This document shows, piece after piece, positions 23,956-36,700 of a DNA stretch of 64,000 nt. Made by a program: the position numbers and the translations under genes. The notes under the pieces are model-generated. The model was not told the origin of the DNA, searched no databases, and was given only the letters and a program-made list of their open reading frames with translations. Where the stretch lies: NCBI RefSeq assembly GCF_963678635.1, contig NC_087067.1, positions 8,231,716 through 8,295,715 of the forward strand. Reading direction: 5' to 3'. This stretch comes from Symsagittifera roscoffensis. Its lineage: Eukaryota; Xenacoelomorpha; Acoela; Convolutidae. Every line of letters starts with the position of its first letter. Positions within the stretch are counted from its first letter, which is position 1.

Positions 23956-24340
23956 TCGAGAAGGAGTACATCATGAGCTGATCGATAGAGGCGACAAAAT
24001 GCCTAAAAAATCAGAAAAAAACTGAATTGAACACTGAACTCATGTTATAGCCAAAAAAGATTGTGTTGTTCAAATTGTTCAAGAACTTTGCAATCAAGAA
24101 CTTTTCAAATAACTGCAAAACTCCTAAGTCCAGGTTCAATTTTTGAATGAGTTTTGGTTTCTTTAGCTGTATGATCGATTATTTTTTTGTTTCAATTACT
24201 AGAGGGTTCTTTTTTGTCGCTCTTTCTGTCGATCTCAAGAATGCAGTAAGAGAAAGTTTGCTTTACTGATGAGCCAGGTGCTTCCAGGTTTTGCAAGGCA
24301 ACTTTTCTCTAGGGTGAGTTTCAGGCGTTTTTCGCGTCTA
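23956..24340 (+). other. LINE-1 3' tail
   Basis: Non-coding sequence after the RT stop, matched in LINE-2 at 46970-47350, leading into the first satellite unit. It contains a gtcgctctttctgtcgatctc stretch partly resembling 3192-3210. Confidence 0.6.
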
Positions 24341-27300
24341 TAAACAAAGTTCCGTCGGTGTCGGTTTTTTTAAGTCTGTCCCGAGGCTGTGCGTTACGTA
24401 ATTGATACATTTTTGGCTTGAGAAATATGAGTTTTTTCAATAGCTTTCAAGAAAGGATAACATGCATTGGGTGATTGTTTTGCGAATTATCAGTCTTCCA
24501 ACCTCACTCGTACGTTTAGGTCTGACGTCTTGGTTTTCATCCTGGAGGTATCAGTCGACAGGGATTGTAAGATGCCAGATTTTAATGGGGAAACTTTAAT
24601 TGCCAAGGTCAGAAAAATTTGGATAGTGTTTTGTAGAAATCAGCGGATGATTGATTGAAATGAAACAAAATCAACCTTAATTTGACAACATACAATCCAA
24701 AGAGAACACGGAAGAGTGGAGCGGCAGTAAGTCTTCATTCAATTTTGCGCTTCAGTTTTTGTGTTTCCAAAATTTGAGGGTTTTTTGAGGAGTGCTACCC
24801 AAAGAGAAGAATCCAACTGTTTTCTGTTTTAAAATAAACCAAAAAGGGCAGCGGAAAATTTTTTTTGCTTTCATTAAAATTTTCAAATCAAATCGCTTTC
24901 TTTTTTTCTCATTTTCTTTGTTTTGGTTGTCTATTTTACTTGCATGAAGAGCTCGTGGGTTTAACCTTGGTTCCACAAGTTTAAATGTGAGATGTTTATT
25001 TCTTAGAGCTTTTGTTTTTGTTTTCGGCAGCAGAACTTAGGGCCGAAAGATTGCAAGTATCTTTGCAATTATCAATTTTGCTCTTTCCTTAACTTCTAAG
25101 GTAATTGTGAGATCAGAACTTTATTAATTGAACAACAAATTTTGACAGTTTTGGGTTTTTTGAAGTCTTTCCCAAGGCTGTGCGTTACGTATTTGATACA
25201 ACATTTTTTGCTTGAGCAAAAATGATTTATTTTTCATATTTTTTCAAGAAAGGACATCATTCGTTGGGTGTTGGGTTTGCGATCTATCAGTCGTCGGACC
25301 TCACCCGTACATAAGGTATGACTCCTTGGTTTTCATCCTAGAGGTATTAGTCGACAGGGGTTGTAAGATATGAGATTTTCATTGGGGACAAAGTCAACCG
25401 CAAATCGACAACACACAATCCAAAAAGAACACGGATGAGTGGAGAGGCTGTAAGTCTTCATTTATTCTTGTGCAGCATTTTTTTTGTTTCTGAAATTTAG
25501 GGTGTTTTAGGGAGAACTCCCCAAAGGGAAGCATCTAACTGTTTTCTGTTACAAAATAAACCAAAAAAGAGCAGCGGAAAATGTTGTTGCTTTCTTTAAA
25601 TTTTCAAATCATTTTTTTTCTTTTTCTCATTTTGTTTGTTTTGGTTGTCTATTTTACTTGCAGGAAGAGCTCGCCGATTGAATCACGGTTCCACAAGTTT
25701 ATATTTGAGATGTTTAATTCTAAGAGCTTCTGTTTTTGGTTTCAGTTTTGGTTTTCGGCAGCAGACCTTAGGGCCGAAAGATTGCAACTATCTTTGCAAT
25801 TATCAAATTTGCTCTTTCCTTAACTTCTAAAGCAGGTGTCAGTTCAGAACTTTAATAATTGAAAACCGAGTTTCCTCAGTTTCGGGTTTTTTAAAGTCTT
25901 TCTCAAGTCTGTGCGTTAGGTGATTGTACAACAACTTTGGCTTGAGCAACAAGGATGTTTTTTTAATATTTTTTCAAGAAAGGATATCATTCATTGGTTG
26001 ATTGGTTTGCGATCTATCAGTCTTCGAACCTCACCCGTACATAAGGTATGACTCCTTGGTTTTGATCCTAGAGGTATTAGTCGACAGGCGTTGTAAGATA
26101 TCAGATTTTCTTTGGGGACAAATTCAACCGCAATTCGACAACACACAATCCAAAAAGAACACGGAAGAATTGAGAGGCAGTAAAGATTCATTTAATTTTG
26201 TGCAGCAACTTTTTTTTGTTTCTGAAATTTAGGGTTTTTTAGGGAGAGCTACCCAAAGGGAAGCATCTAACTGTTTTCTGTTACAAAATAAACCAAAAAA
26301 GAGCAGCGGAAAATGTTGTTGCTTTCTTTAAATTTTCAAATCATTTTTTTTCTTTTTCTCATTTTGTTTGTTTTGGTTGTCTATTTTACTTGCAGGAAGA
26401 GCTCGTCGATTGAATCACGATTCCACAAGTTTATATTTGAGATGTTTAATTCTAAGAGCTTCTGTTTTTGGTTTCAGTTTTGGTTTTCGGCAGCAGACCT
26501 TAGGGCCGAAAGATTGCAACTATCTTTGCAATTATCAAATTTGCTCTTTCCTTAACTTCTAAAGCAGGTTTGAGTTCAGAACTTTTTTAATTGATAGCCG
26601 AGTTTTGTCAGTTTCGGGTTTTTTTAAATTCTTTCCCAAGGCTGTGCGTTACATTATTGATAAAACACTTGTGGCTTGAGCAACAATGATTTTTTTCATA
26701 ATTTTTTAAGAAAGGATGTCAAGCATTGGATGATAGTTTTGCTTATCATCAGTCGTTCCACCTCACCCGTACGTGTAGTTCTTACTACTTGGTTCTCATT
26801 CTAGAAGTAATATTCAACAGGGATTGTAAGATCTCAGATTTTCATTGTGGGAAACTTTAATTGCAAATGTCAGAAAAATTTGGATAGTGGTTTGTAAATA
26901 TCAGCGGATGGTTGGCTGAAATGAAACAAAAGCAATCTCATTTCGACAACACACAATCCAAAGAGAACACGGAAGAGTGGAGCGGCAGTAAGTCTTAATT
27001 TAAGTTTGTGCAGCATTTTTTTTTGTTTCCGAAATTTAGGGTTTTTTAAAGGAGAACTTCCCAAAAGCAAGCATTAAATTGTTTTCTGCTACAAAATAAA
27101 CCAAAAAGAGCAGCGGAAAAAAGTTTTGCTTTCATTTAATTTTCAAATTAGTTCTCTTTTTTTCTGCTTCGATTATCTGTGTTTTAATTGTCTATTTTAT
27201 TTGCATGAAGAGCTAGTCAATTGAACTTTGTTTTCACAAATTTATTTTTTAGGTATTTTATTCTTGGAATTAATGTTTCTGGTTTTTGTCAGCGGAACAT

Positions 27301-30300
27301 AGGGCCGAAAGATTGCAACTATCTGTGCAAGTAACAAATTTGCTCTTTCTTTAACTTCTAAAGCAGGTGTCAGTTCAGAACTTTAATAATTGAAAACCGA
27401 GTTTCCTCAGTTTCGGGTTTTTTAAAGTCTTTCCCAAGACTGTGCGTTAGGTGATTGTACAACAATTTTGGCTTGAGCAACAAGGATGTTTTTTTAATAT
27501 TTTTTCAAGAAAGGATATCATTCATTGGGTGATTGGTTTGCGATCTATCAGTCTTCGAACCTCACCCGTACATAAGGTATGACTCCTTGGTTTTGATCCT
27601 AGAGGTATTAGTCGACAGGCGTTGTAAGATATCAGATTTTCTTTGGGGACAAATTCAACCGCAATTCGACAACACACAATCCAAAAAGAACACGGAAGAA
27701 TTGAGAGGCAGTAAAGATTCATTAAATTTTGTGCAGCAAATTTTTTTGTTTCTGAAATTTAGGGTTTTTTAGGGAGAGCTACCCAAAGGGAAGCATCTAA
27801 CTGTTTTCTGTTACAAAATAAACCAAAAAAGAGCAGCGGAAAATGTTGTTGCTTTCTTTAAATTTTCAAATCATTTTTTTTCTTTTTCTCATTTTGTTTG
27901 TTTTGGTTGTCTATTTTACTTGCAGGAAGAGCTCGTCGATTGAATCACGGTTCCACAAGTTTATATTTGAGATGTTTAATTCTAAGAGCTTCTGTTTTTG
28001 GTTTCAGTTTTGGTTTTCGGCAGCAGACCTTAGGGCCGAAAGATTGCAACTATCTTTGCAATTATCAAATTTGCTCTTTCCTTAACTTCTAAAGCAGGTT
28101 TGAGTTCAGAACTTTTTTAATTGATAGCCGAGTTTTGTCAGTTTCGGGTTTTTTTAAAGTCTTTCCCAAGGCTGTGCGTTACATTATTGATAAAACACTT
28201 GTGGCTTGAGCAACAATGATTTTTTTCATAATTTTTAAGAAAGGATGTCAAGCATTGGATGATAGTTTTGCTTATCATCAGTCGTTCCACCTCACCCGTA
28301 CGTGTAGTTCTTACTACTTGGTTCTCATTCTAGAAGTAATATTCAACAGGGATTGTAAGATCTCAGATTTTCATTGTGGGAAACTTTAATTGCAAATGTC
28401 AGAAAAATTTGGATAGTGGTTTGTAAATATCAGCGGATGGTTGGCTGAAATGAAACAAAAGCAATCTCATTTCGACAACACACAATCCAAAGAGAACACG
28501 GAAGAGTGGAGCGGCAGTAAGTCTTAATTTCAGTTTGTGCAGCATTTTTTTTTGTTTCCGAAATTTAGGGTTTTTTAAAGGAGAACTTCCCAAAAGCAAG
28601 CATTAAATTGTTTTCTGCTACAAAATAAACCGAAAAGAGCAGCGGAAAAAAGTTTTGCTTTCGTTTAATTTTCAAATTAGTTCTCTTTTTTTCTGCTTCG
28701 ATTATCTGTGTTTTAATTGTCTATTTTATTTGCATGAAGAGCTAGTCAATTGAACTTTGTTTTCACAAATTTAATTTTTAGGTATTTTTTTCTTGGAATT
28801 AATGTTTCTGGTTTTTGTCAGCAGAACATAGGGCCGAAAGATTGCAACTATCTTTGCAAGTAACAAATTTGCTCTTTCCTTAACTTCTAAAGCAGGTGTC
28901 AGTTCAGAGCTTTAATAATTGAAAACCGAGTTTCGTCAGTTTCGAGTTTTTTAAATTCTTTCCCAAGTCTGTGCGTTAGGTTATTGTACAACAATTTTGG
29001 CTTGAGCAACAATGATTTTTTATAATTTTTTAAAGAAAGAACTTCATGAATTGGGTGATGGTTTTGTTTATCATCAGTCTTTCAACCTCACACGTACGTG
29101 TAGGTCTGACTATTTGGTTTTCATTCTATAAGTATTACTCGACAGGGTTTTTAAGATCTCAGATTTTCATTGTGGTAAACTTTAATGGCAAATGTCAGAA
29201 AAATTTGGATAGTGTTTTGTAGAAATCAGCGAATGACAGCTTGAAATGAAAAAAAAGCAGTCTCAATTCGACAACACCCAACCCAAAGGGAACACGGTGG
29301 AGTGGAGCGGCAGTAAGTCTTATTTTAATTTTGTGCAGCAGTTTTTTTTTTGTTTCCAAAATTTAGGGTTTTTTAAAGGAGAACTTCCCAAAAGCAAGCA
29401 TTAAATTGTTTTCTGTTACAAAATAAACCGAAAAGAGCAGCGGAAAAAAGTTTTGCTTTCATTTAATTTTCAAACTAGTTCTCTTTTTCTCTGCTTTGCA
29501 TTTTCTTTGTTTTAATTGTCTATTTCATTTGCATGAAGAGCTAGTCAATTGAACTTTGTTTTCACAAATTTATTTTTTAGGTATTTTATTCTTGGAATTA
29601 ATGTTTCTGGTTTTTGTCAGCGGAACATAGGGCCGAAAGATTGCAACTATCTTTGCAAGTAACAAATTTGCTCTTTCTTTAACTTCTAAAGCAGGTGTCA
29701 GTTCAGAACTTTAATAATTGAAAACCGAGTTTCCTCAGTTTCGGGTTTTTTAAAGTCTTTCCCAAGTCTGTGCGTTAGGTGATTGCACAACAATTTTGGC
29801 TTGAGCAACAATGATTTTTTATAATTTTTAAAGAAAGAACTTCATGAATTGGGTGATGGTTTTGTTTATCATCAGTCTTTCAACCTCACACGTACGTGTA
29901 GGTCTGACTATTTGGTTTTCATTCTATAAGTATTACTCAACAGGGTTTTTAAGATCTCGGATTTTCATTGTGGTAAACTTTAATTGCAAATGTCAGAAAA
30001 ATTTGGACAGCGTTTTGTAGAAATCAGCGAATGATAGGTTGAAATGAAAAACAGCAGTCTCAATTCGACAAAACACAACCCAAAGGGAACAAGGTGGAGT
30101 GGAGCGGCAGTAAGTCTTAATTTAATTTTGTGCAGCAGTTTTTTTGTTTCCGAAATTTAGGGTTTTTTAAAGGAGAACTTCCCAAAAGCAAGCATTAAAT
30201 TGTTTTCTTTTACAAAATATACCGAAAAGAGCAGCGGAAAAAAGTTTTGCTTTCATTCAACTTTCAAACTAGTTCTCTTTTTTTTCTGCTTCGCATTTTC

Positions 30301-32030
30301 TTTGTTTTAATTGTCTATTTCATTTGCATGAAGAGCTAGTCAATTGAACCTTGTTTTCACAAGTCTATTTTTTGGCATTTTAATCTTGGAATTATTGTTT
30401 CTGGTTTTCGGCAGCAGAACTTATGGCCGAAAGATTGCAACTATCTTTGCAACTATCAAATTTGCTCTTTCCTTAACTTCTAAAGCAGGTGTCAGTTCAG
30501 AACTTTAATAATTGAAAACCGAGTTTCATCAGTTTCGGATTTTTTTAAATTTCTTTCCCAAGTCTGTGCGTTAGGTAATTGTACAACGATTTTGGCTTGA
30601 GCAACAATGATTTTTTATAATTTTTTAAAGAAAGAACTTCATGAATTGGGTGATGGTTTTGTTTATCATCAGTCTTTCAACCTCACACTTACGTGTAGGT
30701 CTGACTATTTGGTTTTCATTCTATAAGTATTACTCGACAGGGTTTTTAAGATCTCAGATTTTCATTGTGGTAAACTTTAATTGCAAATGTCAGAAAAATT
30801 TGGATCGTGTTTTGTAGAAATCAGCGAATGACAGGTTGAAATGAAAAAAAAGCAGTCTCAATTCGACAACACACAACCCAAGGAGAACACGGAAGAGTGG
30901 AAGTGCAGTAAGTCTTTATTTATTTTCGTCCTGTAGTTTTTTTGTTTCAAAAATTCAGGGTTTTTTCAAAAGTGATCCCCAAAGGAAGCATCAATTTGTT
31001 TTCTCTTACAAAATAAACCAAAAAAAGCGGCGGAAAAACTTTTTGCTTTCATTTAATTTTCAAATATATTTTTTTTCTGCCTCGCAATTTCTTTGTTTTA
31101 ATTTTCTGTTTTACTTGCATGAAGAGCTGGTCGATTGAAATTTGGTTCCACAAGTTTAATTTTTATAGGTTTAATTCTTGGTAGAATTGTTTTTGGTTTT
31201 TGTCAGCAGAATATAGGGCCGAAATATTGCAACTATCTTTGTAATAATCAACTTTGCTCTTTCCTTATTTTTCAAAACAAATGTGAGTTCAGTACATCAA
31301 AAAATGAAATCCGAGTTTCGTCGGTTTCGAGTTTTTTAAAGTCCGAAACCGAAGTCTCAAGGCTGTGCGTTACGTTCTCGATACAACATTTTTGGCTTGA
31401 GCAACAATGGTTTTTTTCATATTTTTTCAAGAAACGATAGCATGCATTGGGTGATGGTTTTAAGTTCTATCAATCTTTGATCCTCACCCGTACGTAAGGT
31501 ATGACTCCCTGGTTTTCATCCTAGAGGTATTAGTCGAAAGGGGTTGTAAGATGTCAGATTAGATTTTCATTGTGGAAAGTTTCGATTGCAAATGTCACAA
31601 AAAAATTGGATAGTGTTTCGTAAAAATAAATGTATGACTGGTTGAAATGAAACAGTATCATTCTCGTTTCGACAACACACAATCCATAGAGAACATGGAG
31701 GAGTGGAAGGGCAGTAAGTTTTCATTTTTTTGTGCTGTAGTTTTTTTTTTGTTTCCGAAATTTAGGGATTTTTAAGGAGTGCTCCGCAAAGGGAAGCATC
31801 TAACTGTTTTCTGTTACAAAGTACACCAAAAAGAGCAGACGAAAATTTTTTTTTTGTTTTCCCTAAATTTTCAACCAAATTCTTTTTTTTTCTTTTTCTC
31901 ATTTTCTTTGTTTTTCTTGTCTCTTTTATTTGCATGAAGAGCTCCTCGATTGAACCTTAGTTCCACAAGTTTAAATTTGAGATGTTTAATTCTAAGAGCT
32001 TTTGTTTTGGTTTTCGTTTTTATTCACCTA
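24340..32030 (+). repeat. Satellite array 1: ten units of 0.73-0.80 kb
   Basis: The marker ctgtgcgtta (or close variant) occurs at 24387, 25178, 25909, 26642, 27440, 28172, 28969, 29768, 30564 and 31363, giving spacings of 731-799 bp. Each unit has the same order: cttgagcaa block, cctcaccgtac-like block, gacaacacacaatcc, an aagagtggagcggcagtaagt block, tacaaaataaacc, T-rich tract, gaagagct, agggccgaaagattgcaa and ctctttccttaacttct. Open frames inside (80-codon FFLFLILFVLVVYF type) are low-complexity and copy along with the unit; I see no evidence that they are genes. Confidence 0.92.
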
Positions 32031-32438
32031 TAAGTCATCTTAACTTGTTCTATGTCAGCTGTTTCTGCCTCATTGTAAACTAAGTTGTCACCTATGGTCT
32101 GTGACTACTCGAAGATTTTAGAATAATCTGTATTTTGTATGTTTTGGAAAGATCAAAACCTACCATTCTCAAAACGAGATTGAAGAGGCAGCGATTCTTT
32201 TCGATTATATGAATTTTTACCCTTAAGACTGAGTGGTAACAGAAATCAGCTCATGTTCTTTATTTCATCCATTTGTTGATAGGCTTCAGCAGTAATTGCA
32301 AGAAAAAATTGTTTATTTTGTGGACTTTCTGTGAAAATTGAGCAGGTTTTCTGATGCGATGCTCTGGCTATTTCAAAATACCTTTGTTAAGTCGGCTTGA
32401 AATTTGTAACAGTCGCCTACTTAAGTCACATAAGAGGT
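32031..32438 (+). mobile_element. Truncated LINE 5' end (copy of 41442-41849)
   Basis: The first about 400 bp of the LINE leader, cut by the duplication breakpoint at 32438 after cacataagaggt. It exists because the tandem duplication included the start of LINE-2. Confidence 0.85.
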
Positions 32439-32447
32439 ATTTAAATG

Positions 32448-33366
32448 TGTTCTGAGTGGGACCTGTTTTTTGTAATATATAATAATTCAATGCCAAACAC
32501 AGTCAAATCAAAATTGTATTTATTTGCAGACGATGCAAAACTATACAGAGAAATTACCAGTAACAAAGACGTTGAGTTGCTGCAAGAAGATCTAAGAAAA
32601 CTGGAAGAATGGTTAAAAAAAGTCTTTTACATTTCAATGAATATAAATGTGTACATATGATAATCTCAAATGGAAGATCAAATCGTGAAATAAGATCAAA
32701 TCAACTTTACGATAAACAGCTTGAAACAGTAGGAGAAGGAAAAGACCTTGGAGTGATCATTGTTAGTAAACTCTCCTTTGACTCTCATATCTTTGCAAAA
32801 GTTGAAAAGCAATCTCTATCATTGCATTTTTTAAGAAAATATTCCCTAAAATGACTATACCTGTGTTTATAATGTTTATAAAGACCTCAAAAGGCCTCAA
32901 TTGGAGTTCTGTAACCAAGCCTGGTACCCGCGATTAAAGAAGAAGAACACAAGATTAATCGAAAATGTGCGAGGACGAGGGACACGAATGGTACAAGGGC
33001 TGCAGACACTATGCTAAAATGAAAGGTTAATGAACTTAGAACTACCGTCACTTGAATAACGCAGAAGGCGAGGAACAATGATCGAAATCTTCAAAATAGG
33101 TTACAACCGTTAGGACCCAAAAGCTACGAAAGACATGTTCGAATTGAAAAATCGTGACACAAGGACAAATGACAAGAAAGTCCAACAAGAAAATCCAACA
33201 AGAAAGGCCAACTTCGAACTGCGGCAAAAACTTTTTAACCATTAGATCAGCTACAGATTGGAACATGTTGCCAGGAGAAGTAATTGACTCGAAGAGCTTG
33301 AATGCTTTCAAGAACAACCTGGACAGATATTGGAAGAAAAGCGGAATTAACGATGAGACGAATTAG
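32448..33366 (+). pseudogene. Partial LINE reverse transcriptase, duplicated
   Basis: Second copy of the LINE-1 RT C-terminal part: FADD at 32523-32534, LQEDLRKLEEW, DLGVIIVSKLSFDSHIF and the WNMLPGEVIDSKSLNAFK block to a stop at 33364. It begins abruptly at the junction, so no N-terminal RT is present. It carries the same frameshifts as 23037-23955. Confidence 0.9.
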
Positions 33367-33750
33367 TCGAGAAGGAGTACATCATGAGCTGATCGATAGA
33401 GGCGACAAAATGCCTAAAAAATCAGAAAAAAACTGAATTGAACACTGAACTCATGTTATAGCCAAAAAAGATTGTGTTGTTCAAATTGTTCAAGAACTTT
33501 GCAATCAAGAACTTTTCAAATAACTGCAAAACTCCTAAGTCCAGGTTCAATTTTTGAATGAGTTTTGGTTTCTTTAGCTGTATGATCGATTATTTTTTTG
33601 TTTCAATTACTAGAGGGTTCTTTTTTGTCGCTCTTTCTGTCGATCTCAAGAATGCAGTAAGAGAAAGTTTGCTTTACTGATGAGCCAGGTGCTTCCAGGT
33701 TTTGCAAGGCAACTTTTCTCTAGGGTGAGTTTCAGGCGTTTTTCGCGTCT
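33367..33750 (+). other. Duplicated LINE 3' tail
   Basis: Same sequence as 23956-24340 at the 9411 bp offset, leading into array 2. Confidence 0.85.
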
Positions 33751-36700
33751 ATAAACAAAGTTCCGTCGGTGTCGGTTTTTTTAAGTCTGTCCCGAGGCTG
33801 TGCGTTACGTAATTGATACATTTTTGGCTTGAGAAATATGAGTTTTTTCAATAGCTTTCAAGAAAGGATAACATGCATTGGGTGATTGTTTTGCGAATTA
33901 TCAGTCTTCCAACCTCACTCGTACGTTTAGGTCTGACGTCTTGGTTTTCATCCTGGAGGTATCAGTCGACAGGGATTGTAAGATGCCAGATTTTAATGGG
34001 GAAACTTTAATTGCCAAGGTCAGAAAAATTTGGATAGTGTTTTGTAGAAATCAGCGGATGATTGATTGAAATGAAACAAAATCAACCTTAATTTGACAAC
34101 ATACAATCCAAAGAGAACACGGAAGAGTGGAGCGGCAGTAAGTCTTCATTCAATTTTGCGCTTCAGTTTTTGTGTTTCCAAAATTTGAGGGTTTTTTGAG
34201 GAGTGCTACCCAAAGAGAAGAATCCAACTGTTTTCTGTTTTAAAATAAACCAAAAAGGGCAGCGGAAAATTTTTTTTGCTTTCATTAAAATTTTCAAATC
34301 AAATCGCTTTCTTTTTTTCTCATTTTCTTTGTTTTGGTTGTCTATTTTACTTGCATGAAGAGCTCGTGGGTTTAACCTTGGTTCCACAAGTTTAAATGTG
34401 AGATGTTTATTTCTTAGAGCTTTTGTTTTTGTTTTCGGCAGCAGAACTTAGGGCCGAAAGATTGCAAGTATCTTTGCAATTATCAATTTTGCTCTTTCCT
34501 TAACTTCTAAGGTAATTGTGAGATCAGAACTTTATTAATTGAACAACAAATTTTGACAGTTTTGGGTTTTTTGAAGTCTTTCCCAAGGCTGTGCGTTACG
34601 TATTTGATACAACATTTTTTGCTTGAGCAAAAATGATTTATTTTTCATATTTTTTCAAGAAAGGACATCATTCGTTGGGTGTTGGGTTTGCGATCTATCA
34701 GTCGTCGGACCTCACCCGTACATAAGGTATGACTCCTTGGTTTTCATCCTAGAGGTATTAGTCGACAGGGGTTGTAAGATATGAGATTTTCATTGGGGAC
34801 AAAGTCAACCGCAAATCGACAACACACAATCCAAAAAGAACACGGATGAGTGGAGAGGCTGTAAGTCTTCATTTATTCTTGTGCAGCATTTTTTTTGTTT
34901 CTGAAATTTAGGGTGTTTTAGGGAGAACTCCCCAAAGGGAAGCATCTAACTGTTTTCTGTTACAAAATAAACCAAAAAAGAGCAGCGGAAAATGTTGTTG
35001 CTTTCTTTAAATTTTCAAATCATTTTTTTTCTTTTTCTCATTTTGTTTGTTTTGGTTGTCTATTTTACTTGCAGGAAGAGCTCGCCGATTGAATCACGGT
35101 TCCACAAGTTTATATTTGAGATGTTTAATTCTAAGAGCTTCTGTTTTTGGTTTCAGTTTTGGTTTTCGGCAGCAGACCTTAGGGCCGAAAGATTGCAACT
35201 ATCTTTGCAATTATCAAATTTGCTCTTTCCTTAACTTCTAAAGCAGGTGTCAGTTCAGAACTTTAATAATTGAAAACCGAGTTTCCTCAGTTTCGGGTTT
35301 TTTAAAGTCTTTCTCAAGTCTGTGCGTTAGGTGATTGTACAACAACTTTGGCTTGAGCAACAAGGATGTTTTTTTAATATTTTTTCAAGAAAGGATATCA
35401 TTCATTGGTTGATTGGTTTGCGATCTATCAGTCTTCGAACCTCACCCGTACATAAGGTATGACTCCTTGGTTTTGATCCTAGAGGTATTAGTCGACAGGC
35501 GTTGTAAGATATCAGATTTTCTTTGGGGACAAATTCAACCGCAATTCGACAACACACAATCCAAAAAGAACACGGAAGAATTGAGAGGCAGTAAAGATTC
35601 ATTTAATTTTGTGCAGCAACTTTTTTTTGTTTCTGAAATTTAGGGTTTTTTAGGGAGAGCTACCCAAAGGGAAGCATCTAACTGTTTTCTGTTACAAAAT
35701 AAACCAAAAAAGAGCAGCGGAAAATGTTGTTGCTTTCTTTAAATTTTCAAATCATTTTTTTTCTTTTTCTCATTTTGTTTGTTTTGGTTGTCTATTTTAC
35801 TTGCAGGAAGAGCTCGTCGATTGAATCACGATTCCACAAGTTTATATTTGAGATGTTTAATTCTAAGAGCTTCTGTTTTTGGTTTCAGTTTTGGTTTTCG
35901 GCAGCAGACCTTAGGGCCGAAAGATTGCAACTATCTTTGCAATTATCAAATTTGCTCTTTCCTTAACTTCTAAAGCAGGTTTGAGTTCAGAACTTTTTTA
36001 ATTGATAGCCGAGTTTTGTCAGTTTCGGGTTTTTTTAAATTCTTTCCCAAGGCTGTGCGTTACATTATTGATAAAACACTTGTGGCTTGAGCAACAATGA
36101 TTTTTTTCATAATTTTTTAAGAAAGGATGTCAAGCATTGGATGATAGTTTTGCTTATCATCAGTCGTTCCACCTCACCCGTACGTGTAGTTCTTACTACT
36201 TGGTTCTCATTCTAGAAGTAATATTCAACAGGGATTGTAAGATCTCAGATTTTCATTGTGGGAAACTTTAATTGCAAATGTCAGAAAAATTTGGATAGTG
36301 GTTTGTAAATATCAGCGGATGGTTGGCTGAAATGAAACAAAAGCAATCTCATTTCGACAACACACAATCCAAAGAGAACACGGAAGAGTGGAGCGGCAGT
36401 AAGTCTTAATTTAAGTTTGTGCAGCATTTTTTTTTGTTTCCGAAATTTAGGGTTTTTTAAAGGAGAACTTCCCAAAAGCAAGCATTAAATTGTTTTCTGC
36501 TACAAAATAAACCAAAAAGAGCAGCGGAAAAAAGTTTTGCTTTCATTTAATTTTCAAATTAGTTCTCTTTTTTTCTGCTTCGATTATCTGTGTTTTAATT
36601 GTCTATTTTATTTGCATGAAGAGCTAGTCAATTGAACTTTGTTTTCACAAATTTATTTTTTAGGTATTTTATTCTTGGAATTAATGTTTCTGGTTTTTGT

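Larger units (their letters stand above)
17848..24340 (+). mobile_element. LINE-1: long CR1/jockey-type LINE, full layout but inactivated
   Basis: The 5' edge is defined because similarity to LINE-2 (41442) and to the partial copy at 32031 starts at the same taagtcatcttaac. The order is a long 5' leader (including an 11-base C run at 18401), conserved ORF 19392-19775, small basic ORF 19795-19968, tandem 5' repeats 20000-20230, PHD-finger ORF1 from 20252, RRM-like segment, endonuclease, reverse transcriptase to 23955 and a 3' tail to about 24340, where the 0.75 kb satellite array starts. Frameshifts and stops break every long frame. Confidence 0.85.
23037..32438. repeat. 9.4 kb tandem duplication, copy 1
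   Basis: Runs from within the LINE-1 RT through satellite array 1 to 390 bp into another LINE 5' end. Every feature recurs exactly 9411 bp downstream in copy 2, and all translated frames inside are the same in both copies. Confidence 0.93.

Noticed and set aside
24260-24310. Hammerhead ribozyme candidate (ctgatgag in the LINE tail)
   Set aside because: No GAAA box at the required distance and no matching stems I or III.
25581-25823. 80-codon plus-strand frames repeated in satellite units (FFLFLILFVLVVYF type), which look like a small membrane protein family
   Set aside because: They arise from a T-rich tract, are copied only because the satellite unit is copied, and are disrupted in the more diverged units. 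No start context or independent conservation.
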